A stretch of 64,000 nt of DNA, from the NCBI GenBank assembly GCA_000687975.1, contig JIAB01000001.1, forward strand, positions 2,518,001 to 2,582,000. Direction: 5' to 3'. The notes beneath the pieces were generated by a model that did not search any database, was not told the origin of the DNA, and worked only from the letters and a program-made list of their open reading frames with translations. Positions 18,992 to 28,604 of the stretch are shown in pieces. Both the position numbers and the translations under genes were made by a program. Positions within the stretch are counted from its first letter, which is position 1; each line of letters begins with the position of its first letter. The DNA is from Lachnospiraceae bacterium AC2031 (GTDB lineage: Bacteria; Bacillota; Clostridia; Lachnospirales; Lachnospiraceae).

Positions 18992-21658
18992 ATGAGTAAG
19001 GAACTGGAGAAAAATTACAGCCCTGAACAGATAGAGGGCAGATTATATAGGAAGTGGTTGGATAATGGTTACTTCCATGCTGATGTTGATCGCAGCAAGA
19101 AGCCATTTACCATCGTTATGCCACCTCCAAATATCACAGGTCAGCTCCACATGGGACATGCCCTTGATAATACAATGCAGGATATTCTTATTCGTATGAA
19201 GAGAATGCAGGGCTATAATGCTCTGTGGCAACCAGGTACTGACCACGCAGCTATTGCTACTGAGGTTAAGATTATCGCTGCTCTTAAGGAGCAGGGAATA
19301 GATAAGGAAGATCTTGGAAGAGAAGGCTTCCTGAAGAGAGCCTGGGAGTGGCGTGAAGAATATGGCGGACGTATCGTAAACCAGCTGAAGAGACTTGGTT
19401 CTTCTGCAGACTGGGACCGCGAGCGTTTCACAATGGATGAAGGCAACAACAAGGCAGTTAATACAGTTTTCAAGAAGCTCTATGATAAGGGCTGGATCTA
19501 TAAGGGTTCACGTATAGTTAACTGGTGTCCTGTTTGTCAGACTTCTATATCTGATGCAGAGGTTATTCATGAAGAGCAGGAAGGCCATTTCTGGCACATC
19601 AATTATCCTGTAGTAGGAGAAGAAGGTAGATTTGTAGAGATTGCTACAACTCGTCCTGAGACTCTTCTCGGTGATACAGCTGTTGCTGTTAACCCAGATG
19701 ATGAAAGATATGCTGATATCGTTGGAAAGACTCTTCTTCTTCCACTTGTTAACAGAGAGATTCCTGTTGTTGCAGATTCATATGTAGATAAGGAGTTCGG
19801 AACAGGTTGCGTTAAGATTACACCTGCTCACGACCCTAACGACTTTGAGGTTGGAAAGCGTCATGACCTTGAAGAGATAAATATTATGAATGACGATGCT
19901 ACTATTAAGTGCCCTGGCACAAGATATGATGGCATGGATAGATATGAGGCACGTAAGGCTGTTCTTGAGGATCTTGAGAAGGCAGGTCTTATGGTAAAGG
20001 TTGTTCCTCATACTCACATGGTAGGTACTCACGACAGATGTGGTACAACAGTTGAGCCTCTTGTAAAGCCTCAGTGGTTTGTAAAGATGAGCGATATGGC
20101 TGCTCGTGCCCGTAAGGTTGTTGAGACTGGTGAAGTAAAGCTTGTTCCTGAAAGAATGAACAAGATCTACTACAACTGGATTGATAATATGCGTGACTGG
20201 TGTATATCAAGACAGCTTTGGTGGGGACATAGAATTCCTGCATGGTATTGTCAGGATTGTGGTGAGACTATCGTAGAGATGGAAGCACCATGTGAATGTC
20301 CAAAATGTAAGAGCAAGAATCTTCAGCAGGATCCAGATACACTTGATACCTGGTTCTCATCAGCTCTCTGGCCATTTTCAACAGTTGGCTGGCCTGATAC
20401 AGAGTCTGAGGATTATAAGTACTTCTTCCCAACAGATGTGCTTGTAACTGGTTATGACATCATATTCTTCTGGGTTATCAGAATGATCTTCTCATCACTT
20501 GAGCAGACTGATAAGATTCCATTCCACACAGTTCTTTTCCACGGACTTGTAAGGGATGAACAGGGGCGTAAGATGAGTAAGTCTCTGGGAAATGGTATCG
20601 ACCCACTGGAGATTATCGATCAGTACGGTGCAGATGCCCTTAGATTTATGCTTATTACAGGAAATGCTCCTGGTAATGATATGAGATTCATCTGGGATAG
20701 ACTTACAGCAAGCCGTAACTTTGCTAATAAAATATGGAATGCTTCAAGATTTATCATGATAAATATGGATTCTGCTAAAGAAGCTGGAATCACAGATGAG
20801 GCAATTAATGCAGTTACCCTTGATGACCTTACTATGGCAGATAAGTGGATAGTTGCAAAGGCTAACCAGCTGGTACGTGACGTTACAGACAACATGGAGA
20901 AGTTCGAGCTTGGTGTTGCAGCTGATAAGATTCATGACTTCCTTTGGGATGAGTTCTGTGACTGGTATATCGAGATGGTTAAGCCAAGACTTTGGGATGA
21001 TAATGACACAACAAAGGCTGCAGCTCTTTGGACACTCCGCGAGGTTCTTTCAATCGGTCTTAAGTTACTTCATCCATATATGCCATTTGTTACTGAAGAG
21101 ATTTACTGTACACTTACAGGCGATGAGTCTATCATGATAGCTCCATGGCCAGTAGCTGACGAGGCTCGTGACTTTGAGACGGAAGCTAAGAACGTTGATA
21201 TAATCAAGGATGCGGTTCGTGGAATCAGAACAGTAAGAACAGATATGAATGTACCACCTTCAAGAAAGGCTGCTGTTTATGTAGTATCAGATAAGGAAGA
21301 TATCCGTAAGGTATTTGATGACAGTTCAGCATTCTTTGGAACTCTTGGCTATGCCAGCGAGGTAAAGGTACAGGCTGATAAGACTGGAATTGCTGATGAT
21401 GCAGTATCTGCAGTTATTCATAACGCTGTGATCTATATTCCATTTGCAGATCTTGTAGATGTTGATAAGGAGCTGGAGAGACTTAATAAGGAAAAAGAAC
21501 GTCTTGAAGGCGAGATTAAGCGTGGAGAGGGAATGCTCTCAAATCCTAACTTTGTAAATAAGGCTCCTGAAGCTAAGGTAAATGCTGAGAAGGAGAAACT
21601 TGCTAAGTATAAGGAAACTTATGCTCAGGTACTTGAACGTATTGACTCACTGAAATAA
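18992..21658 (+). CDS. valS: Valyl-tRNA synthetase
   Basis: An 888-residue class I synthetase that charges tRNA-Val and edits mischarged threonine. The HIGH-type motif is in PPPNITGQLHMGHAL (near 44-58), the editing domain (CP1) spans roughly 190-340 with TTRPETLLGDTAVAV, and KMSKSLGNGIDPLEII (near 527) is the KMSKS loop. A C-terminal coiled-coil arm (LERLNKEKERLEGEIKRGEG) is present, as is usual for ValRS. The ATG at 18992 is chosen because GGAGG at 18982-18986 lies just before it; an upstream in-frame TTG at 18980 overlaps that site. A weak inverted repeat (about 18948-18965) precedes the gene, but no T-box is seen. Confidence 0.97.
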   Translation: MSKELEKNYSPEQIEGRLYRKWLDNGYFHADVDRSKKPFTIVMPPPNITGQLHMGHALDNTMQDILIRMKRMQGYNALWQPGTDHAAIATEVKIIAALKEQGIDKEDLGREGFLKRAWEWREEYGGRIVNQLKRLGSSADWDRERFTMDEGNNKAVNTVFKKLYDKGWIYKGSRIVNWCPVCQTSISDAEVIHEEQEGHFWHINYPVVGEEGRFVEIATTRPETLLGDTAVAVNPDDERYADIVGKTLLLPLVNREIPVVADSYVDKEFGTGCVKITPAHDPNDFEVGKRHDLEEINIMNDDATIKCPGTRYDGMDRYEARKAVLEDLEKAGLMVKVVPHTHMVGTHDRCGTTVEPLVKPQWFVKMSDMAARARKVVETGEVKLVPERMNKIYYNWIDNMRDWCISRQLWWGHRIPAWYCQDCGETIVEMEAPCECPKCKSKNLQQDPDTLDTWFSSALWPFSTVGWPDTESEDYKYFFPTDVLVTGYDIIFFWVIRMIFSSLEQTDKIPFHTVLFHGLVRDEQGRKMSKSLGNGIDPLEIIDQYGADALRFMLITGNAPGNDMRFIWDRLTASRNFANKIWNASRFIMINMDSAKEAGITDEAINAVTLDDLTMADKWIVAKANQLVRDVTDNMEKFELGVAADKIHDFLWDEFCDWYIEMVKPRLWDDNDTTKAAALWTLREVLSIGLKLLHPYMPFVTEEIYCTLTGDESIMIAPWPVADEARDFETEAKNVDIIKDAVRGIRTVRTDMNVPPSRKAAVYVVSDKEDIRKVFDDSSAFFGTLGYASEVKVQADKTGIADDAVSAVIHNAVIYIPFADLVDVDKELERLNKEKERLEGEIKRGEGMLSNPNFVNKAPEAKVNAEKEKLAKYKETYAQVLERIDSLK

Positions 21659-21710
21659 TAGGGATACGAACTGATATTTGTCCCTGTTTTAACGCAAGAT
21701 AGGAAATGAT

Positions 21711-23771
21711 ATGAACAACGGAAATAAGTTAAAAAGAAGAGTGCAGTTGATCATACTTCTGCCGATTGTTTTGGCACTTGGTCTGCTGGGGGCTACCATA
21801 TATTTAAATGGAATTAGTTCCCAGATGGGCGTTATTGCGGTGGCTCTTCTTATACTGTTTATTGTCGCTATTCTTATTATGTACTTTACACTGCTTCCAG
21901 AGCTTAGTTCAGTATTGGTGGATTATTCTCTGGAACAGGGAAAGATACAGAAGGAGCTTCTTCATGAATTGGAGATTCCTTATGCGATCCTTGATACGGA
22001 TGGTCACATTATGTGGGCTAACAACATGTTTCATGACACCATAGGAGTTGCACATAATAAACGTATTAAGAAGCCGGTAGATTCTTATTTTTCAGAGCTG
22101 CTTCCAGAGATAATTGATGGCTCTGAGTCCGTAGATATAAATGTGGATTACAATGACAGAAAGTACAAGGCTTCTATAAAACGTATCGACATGTCTAAGG
22201 TTTTCGAAGAGGATAAGAACGAGGATAAAGGCGATGATATAGTTCTGGCTCTCTATCTTTTTGATGAGACAAATCTTCGTAAGTTGGAGCAGGAGACTAT
22301 AGATCAGAAGCTTTATGCAGGACTTCTTTATCTGGATAACTACGATGAGGTAATGGATAATCTTGAGGATGTAAAGCACAGTATCCTTACAGCTCTTGTT
22401 GAGCGAAAGATTAATATGTACCTTTCTAATATCGATGCGATAGTAAAGCATATTGAGAATGATAAGTACTTCTTTGTATTTAAGCAGAAGTATATGCAGA
22501 CTTTGAGAAATGACCGTTTCTCAATCCTTGATGATGTTAAAAACATTAACGTGGGAAATGATATCGCTATGACTCTCAGTATCGGAATCGGCGCTGATCT
22601 TGATTCTGATAACAATGGTTACATGAGCGCCTATGAGAATGCCAGAACCGCTATCGGTATGGCTATGGGACGTGGTGGTGACCAGGCAGCAGTTAAGCTG
22701 GGAGAGCAGGTAACTTACTACGGTGGTAAGAGCGCAGGAACCGAGAAAACAACTCGAGTTAAGGCGAGAGTTAAGGCTCAGGCCTTTGAAGAACTTCTTC
22801 TTGCAAAGGAAAAAGTTATTATCATGGCTCATAAGAGACCAGATGCAGATGCATTTGGATCTGCAGTAGGTATATTCAGACTTGTATCAGCTATGAATAA
22901 GAAGGCATATATTGTTCTGAATGAAGTGACAGATGCCATCAGGCCTCTGGTCAGCTCATTTAAAGCAGCCAACATGTATGATGGCGTATTCCTTACTAGT
23001 ACTGAGGCTGTGGCTCAGGTTGATCAGAATACAGTAGTTGTTGTTTGCGATGTTAACAGACCAAGTATGACAGAATGTGAGGAACTTCTTACTCTTGTTC
23101 CAACAGTAGTTGTATTTGATCATCATAGACAGACCAACGAAGCAATCAAGGGTGCAACCCTTTCATATATCGAACCTTTTGCTTCTTCAGCCTGCGAGAT
23201 GATAGCAGAGATGTACCAGTATATGTCTAAGTCTCCAAAACTAAAGAGTCAGGAGGCTGATGCAATGTATGCAGGTATTCTGATAGATACTGATAACTTC
23301 CTTAACAAAACCGGTGTGAGAACATTTGAAGCAGCATCTTTCCTAAGGAAAAATGGAGCCGATGTTGTCAGGGTTCGAAAGATGTTCCGTAGTTCTATGA
23401 CGGAACTTAAGGAGAGAGCACAGGGTATCAGTAATGCAGAGATATTCATGGGGCATTTTGCTCTTTCTTATGTTGATGCTGATGAAAGCTCAAAGGAGGC
23501 TCCAACTGTTCCGGTTGCCAAGGCTGCAAACGAGCTTCTTAATGTTGAAAATATTGATGCGTCATTTGTCGTTACAGTAGCAGAGAACGGAATACTCTAT
23601 GTGTCAGCTAGATCTATAGGTGATATAAATGTTCAGATTATAATGGAAAGATTTAACGGCGGTGGTCATGCTAATATAGCAGGAGCTCAGCTTGAGGGTA
23701 AAACGAAGGAAGAGTTCTTCGATGAACTTAAGTCTGTACTTAAGGAAATGACTGCGGCTGGAGAGATATAA
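21711..23771 (+). CDS. gdpP: c-di-AMP phosphodiesterase GdpP
   Basis: A 686-residue membrane-anchored phosphodiesterase of the GdpP/YybT family. Two transmembrane helices lie at about residues 13-65, followed by a PAS-like domain (75-170), a degenerate GGDEF domain (about 175-310) without the catalytic motif, and a DHH-DHHA1 module. Metal-binding signatures are HKRPDADAFGS (near 373), VCDVNRPS (near 444) and DHHRQTNE (near 470), and the DHHA1 motif is FNGGGHANIAGA (near 647). GdpP degrades cyclic di-AMP and so affects wall homeostasis, potassium balance and beta-lactam tolerance. It lies directly upstream of rplI and dnaB, the conserved Firmicutes order, with a 34-base gap to rplI. Confidence 0.94.
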   Translation: MNNGNKLKRRVQLIILLPIVLALGLLGATIYLNGISSQMGVIAVALLILFIVAILIMYFTLLPELSSVLVDYSLEQGKIQKELLHELEIPYAILDTDGHIMWANNMFHDTIGVAHNKRIKKPVDSYFSELLPEIIDGSESVDINVDYNDRKYKASIKRIDMSKVFEEDKNEDKGDDIVLALYLFDETNLRKLEQETIDQKLYAGLLYLDNYDEVMDNLEDVKHSILTALVERKINMYLSNIDAIVKHIENDKYFFVFKQKYMQTLRNDRFSILDDVKNINVGNDIAMTLSIGIGADLDSDNNGYMSAYENARTAIGMAMGRGGDQAAVKLGEQVTYYGGKSAGTEKTTRVKARVKAQAFEELLLAKEKVIIMAHKRPDADAFGSAVGIFRLVSAMNKKAYIVLNEVTDAIRPLVSSFKAANMYDGVFLTSTEAVAQVDQNTVVVVCDVNRPSMTECEELLTLVPTVVVFDHHRQTNEAIKGATLSYIEPFASSACEMIAEMYQYMSKSPKLKSQEADAMYAGILIDTDNFLNKTGVRTFEAASFLRKNGADVVRVRKMFRSSMTELKERAQGISNAEIFMGHFALSYVDADESSKEAPTVPVAKAANELLNVENIDASFVVTVAENGILYVSARSIGDINVQIIMERFNGGGHANIAGAQLEGKTKEEFFDELKSVLKEMTAAGEI

Positions 23772-23805
23772 AGTCTCCAATGTGTATTACTAATAGGAGG
23801 AAATT

Positions 23806-24255
23806 ATGAAAGTTATATTAACACAGGATGTTAAATCCCTTGGAAAGAAGGGTGAGATAGTAGAAGTAAATCAGGGATATGCACGTAACTTTGTGCTCCC
23901 AAAGAAGCTTGGCGTTGAGGCTACCCCAGAAAATCTCAACAATCTTAAGCTCAAGAATCAGAATGATGAAAAGATTGCAGCTGAAAATCTTGCAGCAGCA
24001 CAGAAGCTGGCAGCTGACCTTAAGGATAAGAAGGTTGTAGCCAGTGTTAAGGTTGGAGATAACGGCAAGGTATTTGGTTCTGTATCAACAAAGGAGATTG
24101 CAGAACTGATCAAGGCACAGCTTGGAATCGATGTTGATAAGAAGAAGATAGTTATGGCAGATGCTGTAAAGGCTCTGGGAGGTTATACAGTTGGTCTTAA
24201 GCTTCACCCACAGGTGACTGCTGAGATCCTTCTTGACGTAGTAGAGAAGAAATAA
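23806..24255 (+). CDS. rplI: 50S ribosomal protein L9
   Basis: A 149-residue ribosomal protein. The N-terminal rRNA-binding domain carries the family signature ([21 protein letters not shown], residues about 11-31). A long connecting helix rich in Ala, Lys and Asn (about 42-75) and a C-terminal domain follow. The length is normal. A strong AGGAGG site precedes the ATG, and dnaB starts one base after the stop codon, so the two are probably translated in a coupled manner within the gdpP-rplI-dnaB operon. Confidence 0.97.
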   Translation: MKVILTQDVKSLGKKGEIVEVNQGYARNFVLPKKLGVEATPENLNNLKLKNQNDEKIAAENLAAAQKLAADLKDKKVVASVKVGDNGKVFGSVSTKEIAELIKAQLGIDVDKKKIVMADAVKALGGYTVGLKLHPQVTAEILLDVVEKK

Positions 24256-24256
24256 T

Positions 24257-25630
24257 ATGGCAGAAGAAAATATTATTAAAAAGATTCCGCCTCATGATAG
24301 TGACGCGGAGAAGAGTGTCATCAGCTCCATGCTGACTGACAAGGATGCAATATCTGAAGTAAGTGCCATACTGCTAAATGAGGATTTCTACAATCCGCAG
24401 TATGGTCTCATTTTTGATGCAATCGTTAAATTATATAATGAAGGCCGTCCTGTAGATGATGTAGTGCTGGGAGATAAGCTTAGAGAGATGGGGGCACCAG
24501 AATCTGTAAGCAATCTGGGATTTCTGGGTGAGATCCTTGCCAGCAATGCAACTGCAGCCTTCGCTCTTGATTATGCCAATATCGTAAAGGACAAGGCTTA
24601 TCTTAGAAAGCTTATTAAGTTTTCTGACAGAGTTACAGCTAACGCTTATGAAGCCAGAGACAGCGTAGATGCTATCATGGATAAGGCGGAAGCTGACATA
24701 TTCAGTCTGATGCAGCAGAAGAGCAGTTCTGGTGAGCAGAAGAATATGGAAGAGCTGGTGTCAAATGTTATCATAGAGATTGAACAGGCTACAAGAAAGA
24801 AGGGTGAGATCAACGGTCTTCGTACGGGATTTAAGAACCTGGACTACATGCTGACTGGTCTTCATGGTGGTGAGCTTATAATCATCGCTGCTCGACCTGG
24901 TATGGGTAAGACCGCATTTGTCCTTAATATAGCTCACCATATAGCTATACGAGAGAAGACTGGTGTTGCTATCTTTAACTTGGAGATGACCGCTGAACAG
25001 CTGGTTACAAGACTTATGGCTGTAGACTCTATGGTTGAGTCTGGCCATATGAAGACGGGTGATATCAGTGATTCAGAGTGGGGAAAACTCCTTGAATCAA
25101 CCCAGAATCTGAATACAGCTCCACTATATATAGATGATAATTCTTCTATTACTATAGCAGAGCTTAGAACAAAGTGTAGAAAACTGAAGCAGACCAAGAA
25201 TATTGGCCTTATAGTTATCGACTATTTGCAGTTGATGAATTCTACGGGAAAGGTTGAGTCACGTCAGCTCTTTATCGCCGAGGTATCTCGTGCCCTCAAG
25301 AGTCTGGCTAAGGAATTAAATGTACCTATTATAGCTCTTTCTCAGTTGAACAGAGCTGTTGATACAAGACAGGATCACCGCCCTACGCTTGCCGACCTTC
25401 GTGAGTCGGGAGCCATAGAGCAGGATGCCGATGTCGTAATGTTTATTTATAGAGATGATGAGTATAATAAAGAATCAGAAAAACCAGGTGTAGCTGAGAT
25501 CATTGTTGCTAAGCAGCGTAATGGTTCAACTGGTACAGCTGAGCTTGCATGGATTGGTAAATACACCAAGTTTGCAAATATCAGTTATGAAGCTGCATCA
25601 GCTTCTTCAGGAGCTGCTCATCAGTCATAG
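24257..25630 (+). CDS. dnaB: Replicative DNA helicase DnaB
   Basis: A 457-residue hexameric helicase that unwinds DNA at the replication fork. The N-terminal helical domain starts IPPHDSDAEKSVISSML. The RecA-like motor shows Walker A in ARPGMGKTAF (near 214-223), Walker B in LIVIDYLQLM (near 317-326), and the arginine-finger region QLNRAVDTRQDHRPTLADLRESGAIEQDAD as in all DnaB proteins. No intein is present. It follows rplI with one intervening base. The last 50 bases are overlapped by the minus-strand CARF nuclease gene, and its Ala/Ser-rich tail (SYEAASASSGAAHQS) is the part involved. Confidence 0.97.
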   Translation: MAEENIIKKIPPHDSDAEKSVISSMLTDKDAISEVSAILLNEDFYNPQYGLIFDAIVKLYNEGRPVDDVVLGDKLREMGAPESVSNLGFLGEILASNATAAFALDYANIVKDKAYLRKLIKFSDRVTANAYEARDSVDAIMDKAEADIFSLMQQKSSSGEQKNMEELVSNVIIEIEQATRKKGEINGLRTGFKNLDYMLTGLHGGELIIIAARPGMGKTAFVLNIAHHIAIREKTGVAIFNLEMTAEQLVTRLMAVDSMVESGHMKTGDISDSEWGKLLESTQNLNTAPLYIDDNSSITIAELRTKCRKLKQTKNIGLIVIDYLQLMNSTGKVESRQLFIAEVSRALKSLAKELNVPIIALSQLNRAVDTRQDHRPTLADLRESGAIEQDADVVMFIYRDDEYNKESEKPGVAEIIVAKQRNGSTGTAELAWIGKYTKFANISYEAASASSGAAHQS

Positions 25631-26810
25631 CGTAAAGATTATCAATAACCCAGATGTGCATCTCCTTCGCACGTTGTTTAAAGAAGGAGGAACCACTGGA
25701 GGTAGCATCGCAAGGGAGTGCCATAACAAGTGCCTTCCTTGCGTATTTTCCGCCAAAACGGTGGGTTACCGTCTCAAGCTCGTGCAGTGAGTTGCTGGTG
25801 GCTTTACCGCTCTTGCAGGAAATGAAGATCGGTACACAGGCCTGCATTAGTATAACATCGATCTCATTTATTGTATCGTAGCTTGCATTCATATATTTCT
25901 CATAGTTTGAAGCAAACTCTCTTTTTTCTTCTTCGTCTTTATCCCCGTTCCAGTCAATCATAGCGCCGATTATCTCATCGGTGAAGATATCAGGTCTTCG
26001 GGAAGCTACTTCATATACGTGTAGCTCGAGTATATTTCCGGTTTTTGTAACGATATGACGTATAGCGTCGGTCTTAAAACTAAAACGGATACGCTTATTA
26101 TCTTCGTGATAGTCTCTGAGCATTCCTTTAGAATTTAATTTATAGAAAAGAATTGCTGAATCTCTAAGCTGAGATTTTGGGAGAGAGAAGTGACCATATT
26201 CATCGCCAGGATTGGCTTTGATCACATCCTCGATAATAGAACAGTAGGAATTCCATTTGTGCTGGAGACCACGAGCTATATCCCATATAGTTCGGATATC
26301 TTCTTTAAATGTATCTGTGAAGTTCCAGGTTGAAAAGCTTCCTGTCTGACGCGTAAGGGTTCCACCGTGAAGGATTATATTCTCCTTTACAGTAATGGAC
26401 AGGTTGTCTCGATGCTGAGTTGGAACTGCCCCTGGAACCATATTTACTTCGATTCCTGTGTATGGATCGATTCGAAGCGTTTTGAGCTTTTTGGTGGCAC
26501 TTAGATAGCCGAATGCGATGAGTATCATTTCACCGCCACCGGTAAGTTCGTAGAATGCCTCTGGATATCTGTCAGAAACGTCCTCCAAAGCCTTGATGCA
26601 TTCTTCTAGGTTGTCTCTAGGAACTTCGATGAATTCAAGCTTTGTCTTTGGCGACTTAAGCTCGGCAAAATCCCTAAGACTGTCAATCTTTCTGGTAAGC
26701 ATTGTAGATTTGTGTCCCAGATAAACCACCCTTTCTGGTTTATACTGGAGAAGACACATAACATTTTCCAGTGCCTCATCCGAGAAAAACTCTACATAAA
26801 TATCTCCCAT
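25581..26810 (-). CDS. Card1/Can2-like CARF-domain nuclease (DUF1887)
   Basis: A 409-residue protein that I recognise as the DUF1887 type. The N-terminal Rossmann-like CARF domain (about 1-140) contains VVYLGHKST, where the ligand loop is expected, and ELTGGGEMILIA (near 88-99), the TGG loop that contacts cyclic oligoadenylate. A winged-helix-like linker (about 165-255) follows. The C-terminal PD-(D/E)XK nuclease has ELHVYE (near 262), NEIDVILM with D318, and ISCKSGK with K333. Card1 and Can2 are activated by cyclic tetra-adenylate from type III CRISPR and cleave DNA and/or RNA. No cas genes or repeats occur in this window. It lies 42 bases downstream of an SDR gene on the same strand, with GGGGGT before the ATG. 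Its last 50 bases overlap dnaB. Confidence 0.82.
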   Translation of the reverse strand: MGDIYVEFFSDEALENVMCLLQYKPERVVYLGHKSTMLTRKIDSLRDFAELKSPKTKLEFIEVPRDNLEECIKALEDVSDRYPEAFYELTGGGEMILIAFGYLSATKKLKTLRIDPYTGIEVNMVPGAVPTQHRDNLSITVKENIILHGGTLTRQTGSFSTWNFTDTFKEDIRTIWDIARGLQHKWNSYCSIIEDVIKANPGDEYGHFSLPKSQLRDSAILFYKLNSKGMLRDYHEDNKRIRFSFKTDAIRHIVTKTGNILELHVYEVASRRPDIFTDEIIGAMIDWNGDKDEEEKREFASNYEKYMNASYDTINEIDVILMQACVPIFISCKSGKATSNSLHELETVTHRFGGKYARKALVMALPCDATSSGSSFFKQRAKEMHIWVIDNLYAMTDEQLLKKLMQLHN

Positions 26811-26852
26811 AAGTTAAACCCCCATAAATAAATCTATTATATGTAAGTTGAT

Positions 26853-27575
26853 CTAGGTCCATGCGCCATCTACGGTGATGATTTGCCCCGTCATCTCACC
26901 TGGCATCTCCAGGACCTTTAATACTGCTTCGGCAGCAATTTCAGGTGTCATAATATTACCTGTTGGAATCTCTTCCCTAAGTGCTTCGATATCCTCATCA
27001 GAAAGATGACCGTTCATATCGGTATCAACCATTCCAAATGCAACTGCATTTACCTGGATTCCCGAAGGAGCTAGCTCCTTGGCCAAAGCTTTGGTGAAAG
27101 AGTTAACAGCTCCCTTGGATGCACTGTATATTGTCTCGCAGGAAGCACCTACATTTCCCCATACTGAGGATATATTGATTATCTTTCCTGAATGACTCTT
27201 AATCATACCTGGCAGAATAGCTTTACAATAATAAAAAATAGAGGAAAGATTCGTAGAAATGGTATCGTCCCACATTTCTTCAGTCATATCGATGAGAGGG
27301 CCTGTGTAAGAAACTGCGGCGTTATTGATGATAACGTCAACTGGTCCTATATCGTTAATGACTTTTTCGGCGTCAGCTAGAGAGCTAACTGAACCGCTGG
27401 CAATTGAGACAATGATTTCTGGGTCTATTTCCCCTATCTCTGCTCTGATCTCTTCGAGATTTTGGATTGAATTCCTGCAGGTCAGATACATATGTTTATA
27501 TTTGTGAGTTCTTGCTGCGCCCAGTGCTATGGCTTTACCAATGCCACGGGACGCTCCGGTTATGATTATCTTCAT
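26853..27575 (-). CDS. SDR-family oxidoreductase (FabG-like)
   Basis: A 240-residue classical short-chain dehydrogenase/reductase. The NAD(P)-binding motif TGASRGIGKAIA lies at about 6-17, NNAAVS near 87, the catalytic Ser in ISSVWG near 136, and YSASKGA with the Tyr/Lys pair near 150-154. The C-terminus ends GQIITVDGAWT, as in 3-oxoacyl-ACP reductases. No fatty-acid genes are adjacent, so the substrate is open; another SDR activity is equally possible. It is the first gene of a two-gene minus-strand unit with the CARF nuclease, whose start lies 42 bases beyond its stop. An AAGGA site precedes the ATG. Confidence 0.9.
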   Translation of the reverse strand: MKIIITGASRGIGKAIALGAARTHKYKHMYLTCRNSIQNLEEIRAEIGEIDPEIIVSIASGSVSSLADAEKVINDIGPVDVIINNAAVSYTGPLIDMTEEMWDDTISTNLSSIFYYCKAILPGMIKSHSGKIINISSVWGNVGASCETIYSASKGAVNSFTKALAKELAPSGIQVNAVAFGMVDTDMNGHLSDEDIEALREEIPTGNIMTPEIAAEAVLKVLEMPGEMTGQIITVDGAWT

Positions 27576-27640
27576 ATTATATCCTTATATTTGCCACGTG
27601 TTTATAGTAACTATTGCTACTTCTATTTTAGCATATAATC

Positions 27641-27669
27641 TTGAAATAGAAACCTCTTTTTGCTATACT
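27641..27669 (+). promoter_or_regulatory. Promoter of the LytR_C membrane protein gene
   Basis: TTGAAA (27641-27646) and TATACT (27664-27669) are separated by 17 bases, with a TG element just before the -10 box (27661-27662). It lies in the divergent gap with the SDR gene, about 60 bases before the start codon. Confidence 0.65.
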
Positions 27670-27730
27670 TAGCCATTGAAAATGACTAAAAATGTTTAAC
27701 CTGTATATTAGGTATAAAGGAGGAAAATAT

Positions 27731-28324
27731 ATGGCTAAGCGTAAGAAAAAGCAAACCGCTGTCGGTCTGTTTTTCTCATTTTTTCTTAAAGCCATTGTTA
27801 TAATACTTGGACTTGTTATCCTTGCTATGAGTGCATTTCTGATAAAGGCTGTTATTTCTACTAAACAGTCAGAATCTGATGAAATCTCAGAAGGCGATGC
27901 TTTCGAGGATGATCAGAATGATGAATTACTCACTGCTGAGGCGACTTCGGATGATGCTGTTCTTTTTGAGGATGATGCAGCTGGTGGAGAAGCAGCGGCG
28001 GTAATAAAGTCAGAAATAGCTATGGATGCTTCTATAGTTGTGCTAAATGCAACAGAAACTGCGGGGCTTGCAGCGGCGTGGAGAGACAAGCTTACTGAGG
28101 CTGGTTTTACCAATCTTCAGACTGGAAATTATACTGGGGGTACATTAGATACTTCAAAGATCGTAATGCTCTCAGAGGAGTTATCAGCTGATACGATCCA
28201 AGGTCTTGTGACAAATGCTACTTTTGAGGTTGGAACTTCGGAAGATGTGCCATGTGATGTATCCAGTGAAGGTGTAGTGGCATACGTGATAATTGGAGGA
28301 AGTGACAATATATTAGCCCAGTAA
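27731..28324 (+). CDS. Single-pass membrane protein with LytR C-terminal-like domain
   Basis: A 197-residue protein. A basic cytoplasmic start (MAKRKKKQ) is followed by one transmembrane helix (about 12-42), an acidic linker (about 45-85), and a C-terminal domain from about 97 with the pattern VVLNATETAGLAAAWRDKLTEAGF. That pattern resembles the LytR_C domain found at the end of many LytR-CpsA-Psr enzymes. The catalytic LCP domain itself is missing. ATG at 27731 is preferred because AAGGAGG (about 27717-27723) is eight bases before it; an upstream in-frame ATG at 27692 lacks such a site. It is monocistronic, with its own promoter. I infer an envelope-facing accessory protein; its partner is unknown. 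Confidence 0.72.
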   Translation: MAKRKKKQTAVGLFFSFFLKAIVIILGLVILAMSAFLIKAVISTKQSESDEISEGDAFEDDQNDELLTAEATSDDAVLFEDDAAGGEAAAVIKSEIAMDASIVVLNATETAGLAAAWRDKLTEAGFTNLQTGNYTGGTLDTSKIVMLSEELSADTIQGLVTNATFEVGTSEDVPCDVSSEGVVAYVIIGGSDNILAQ

Positions 28325-28604
28325 TGTAAAAAATGACCAAATAACCACTATATATAGTAATTTTGTTAATAGTTTTGTAATATATTTGGTGATTTTCTAA
28401 CAAAATAACTAAAGAAATGTCGCGAAAAAAACTTGTATTTTTGTTAAAAAGTGATAGAAATACTAAATCAATATGCAATATTAACAAAAGTTTTCAAAAT
28501 TCTTTATGCAACAAATACATAGTTTAATAAAATGAAACGCGGTATTATATATGAAGTTTGAAATTAAACGTAAATTGTAAAAGCTATTTAGGAGGATAAT
28601 TAAA

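Noticed and set aside
25581-27575. CRISPR-Cas locus around the CARF nuclease.
   Set aside because: No cas genes and no repeat-spacer array were found on either side; neighbours are dnaB and an SDR gene.
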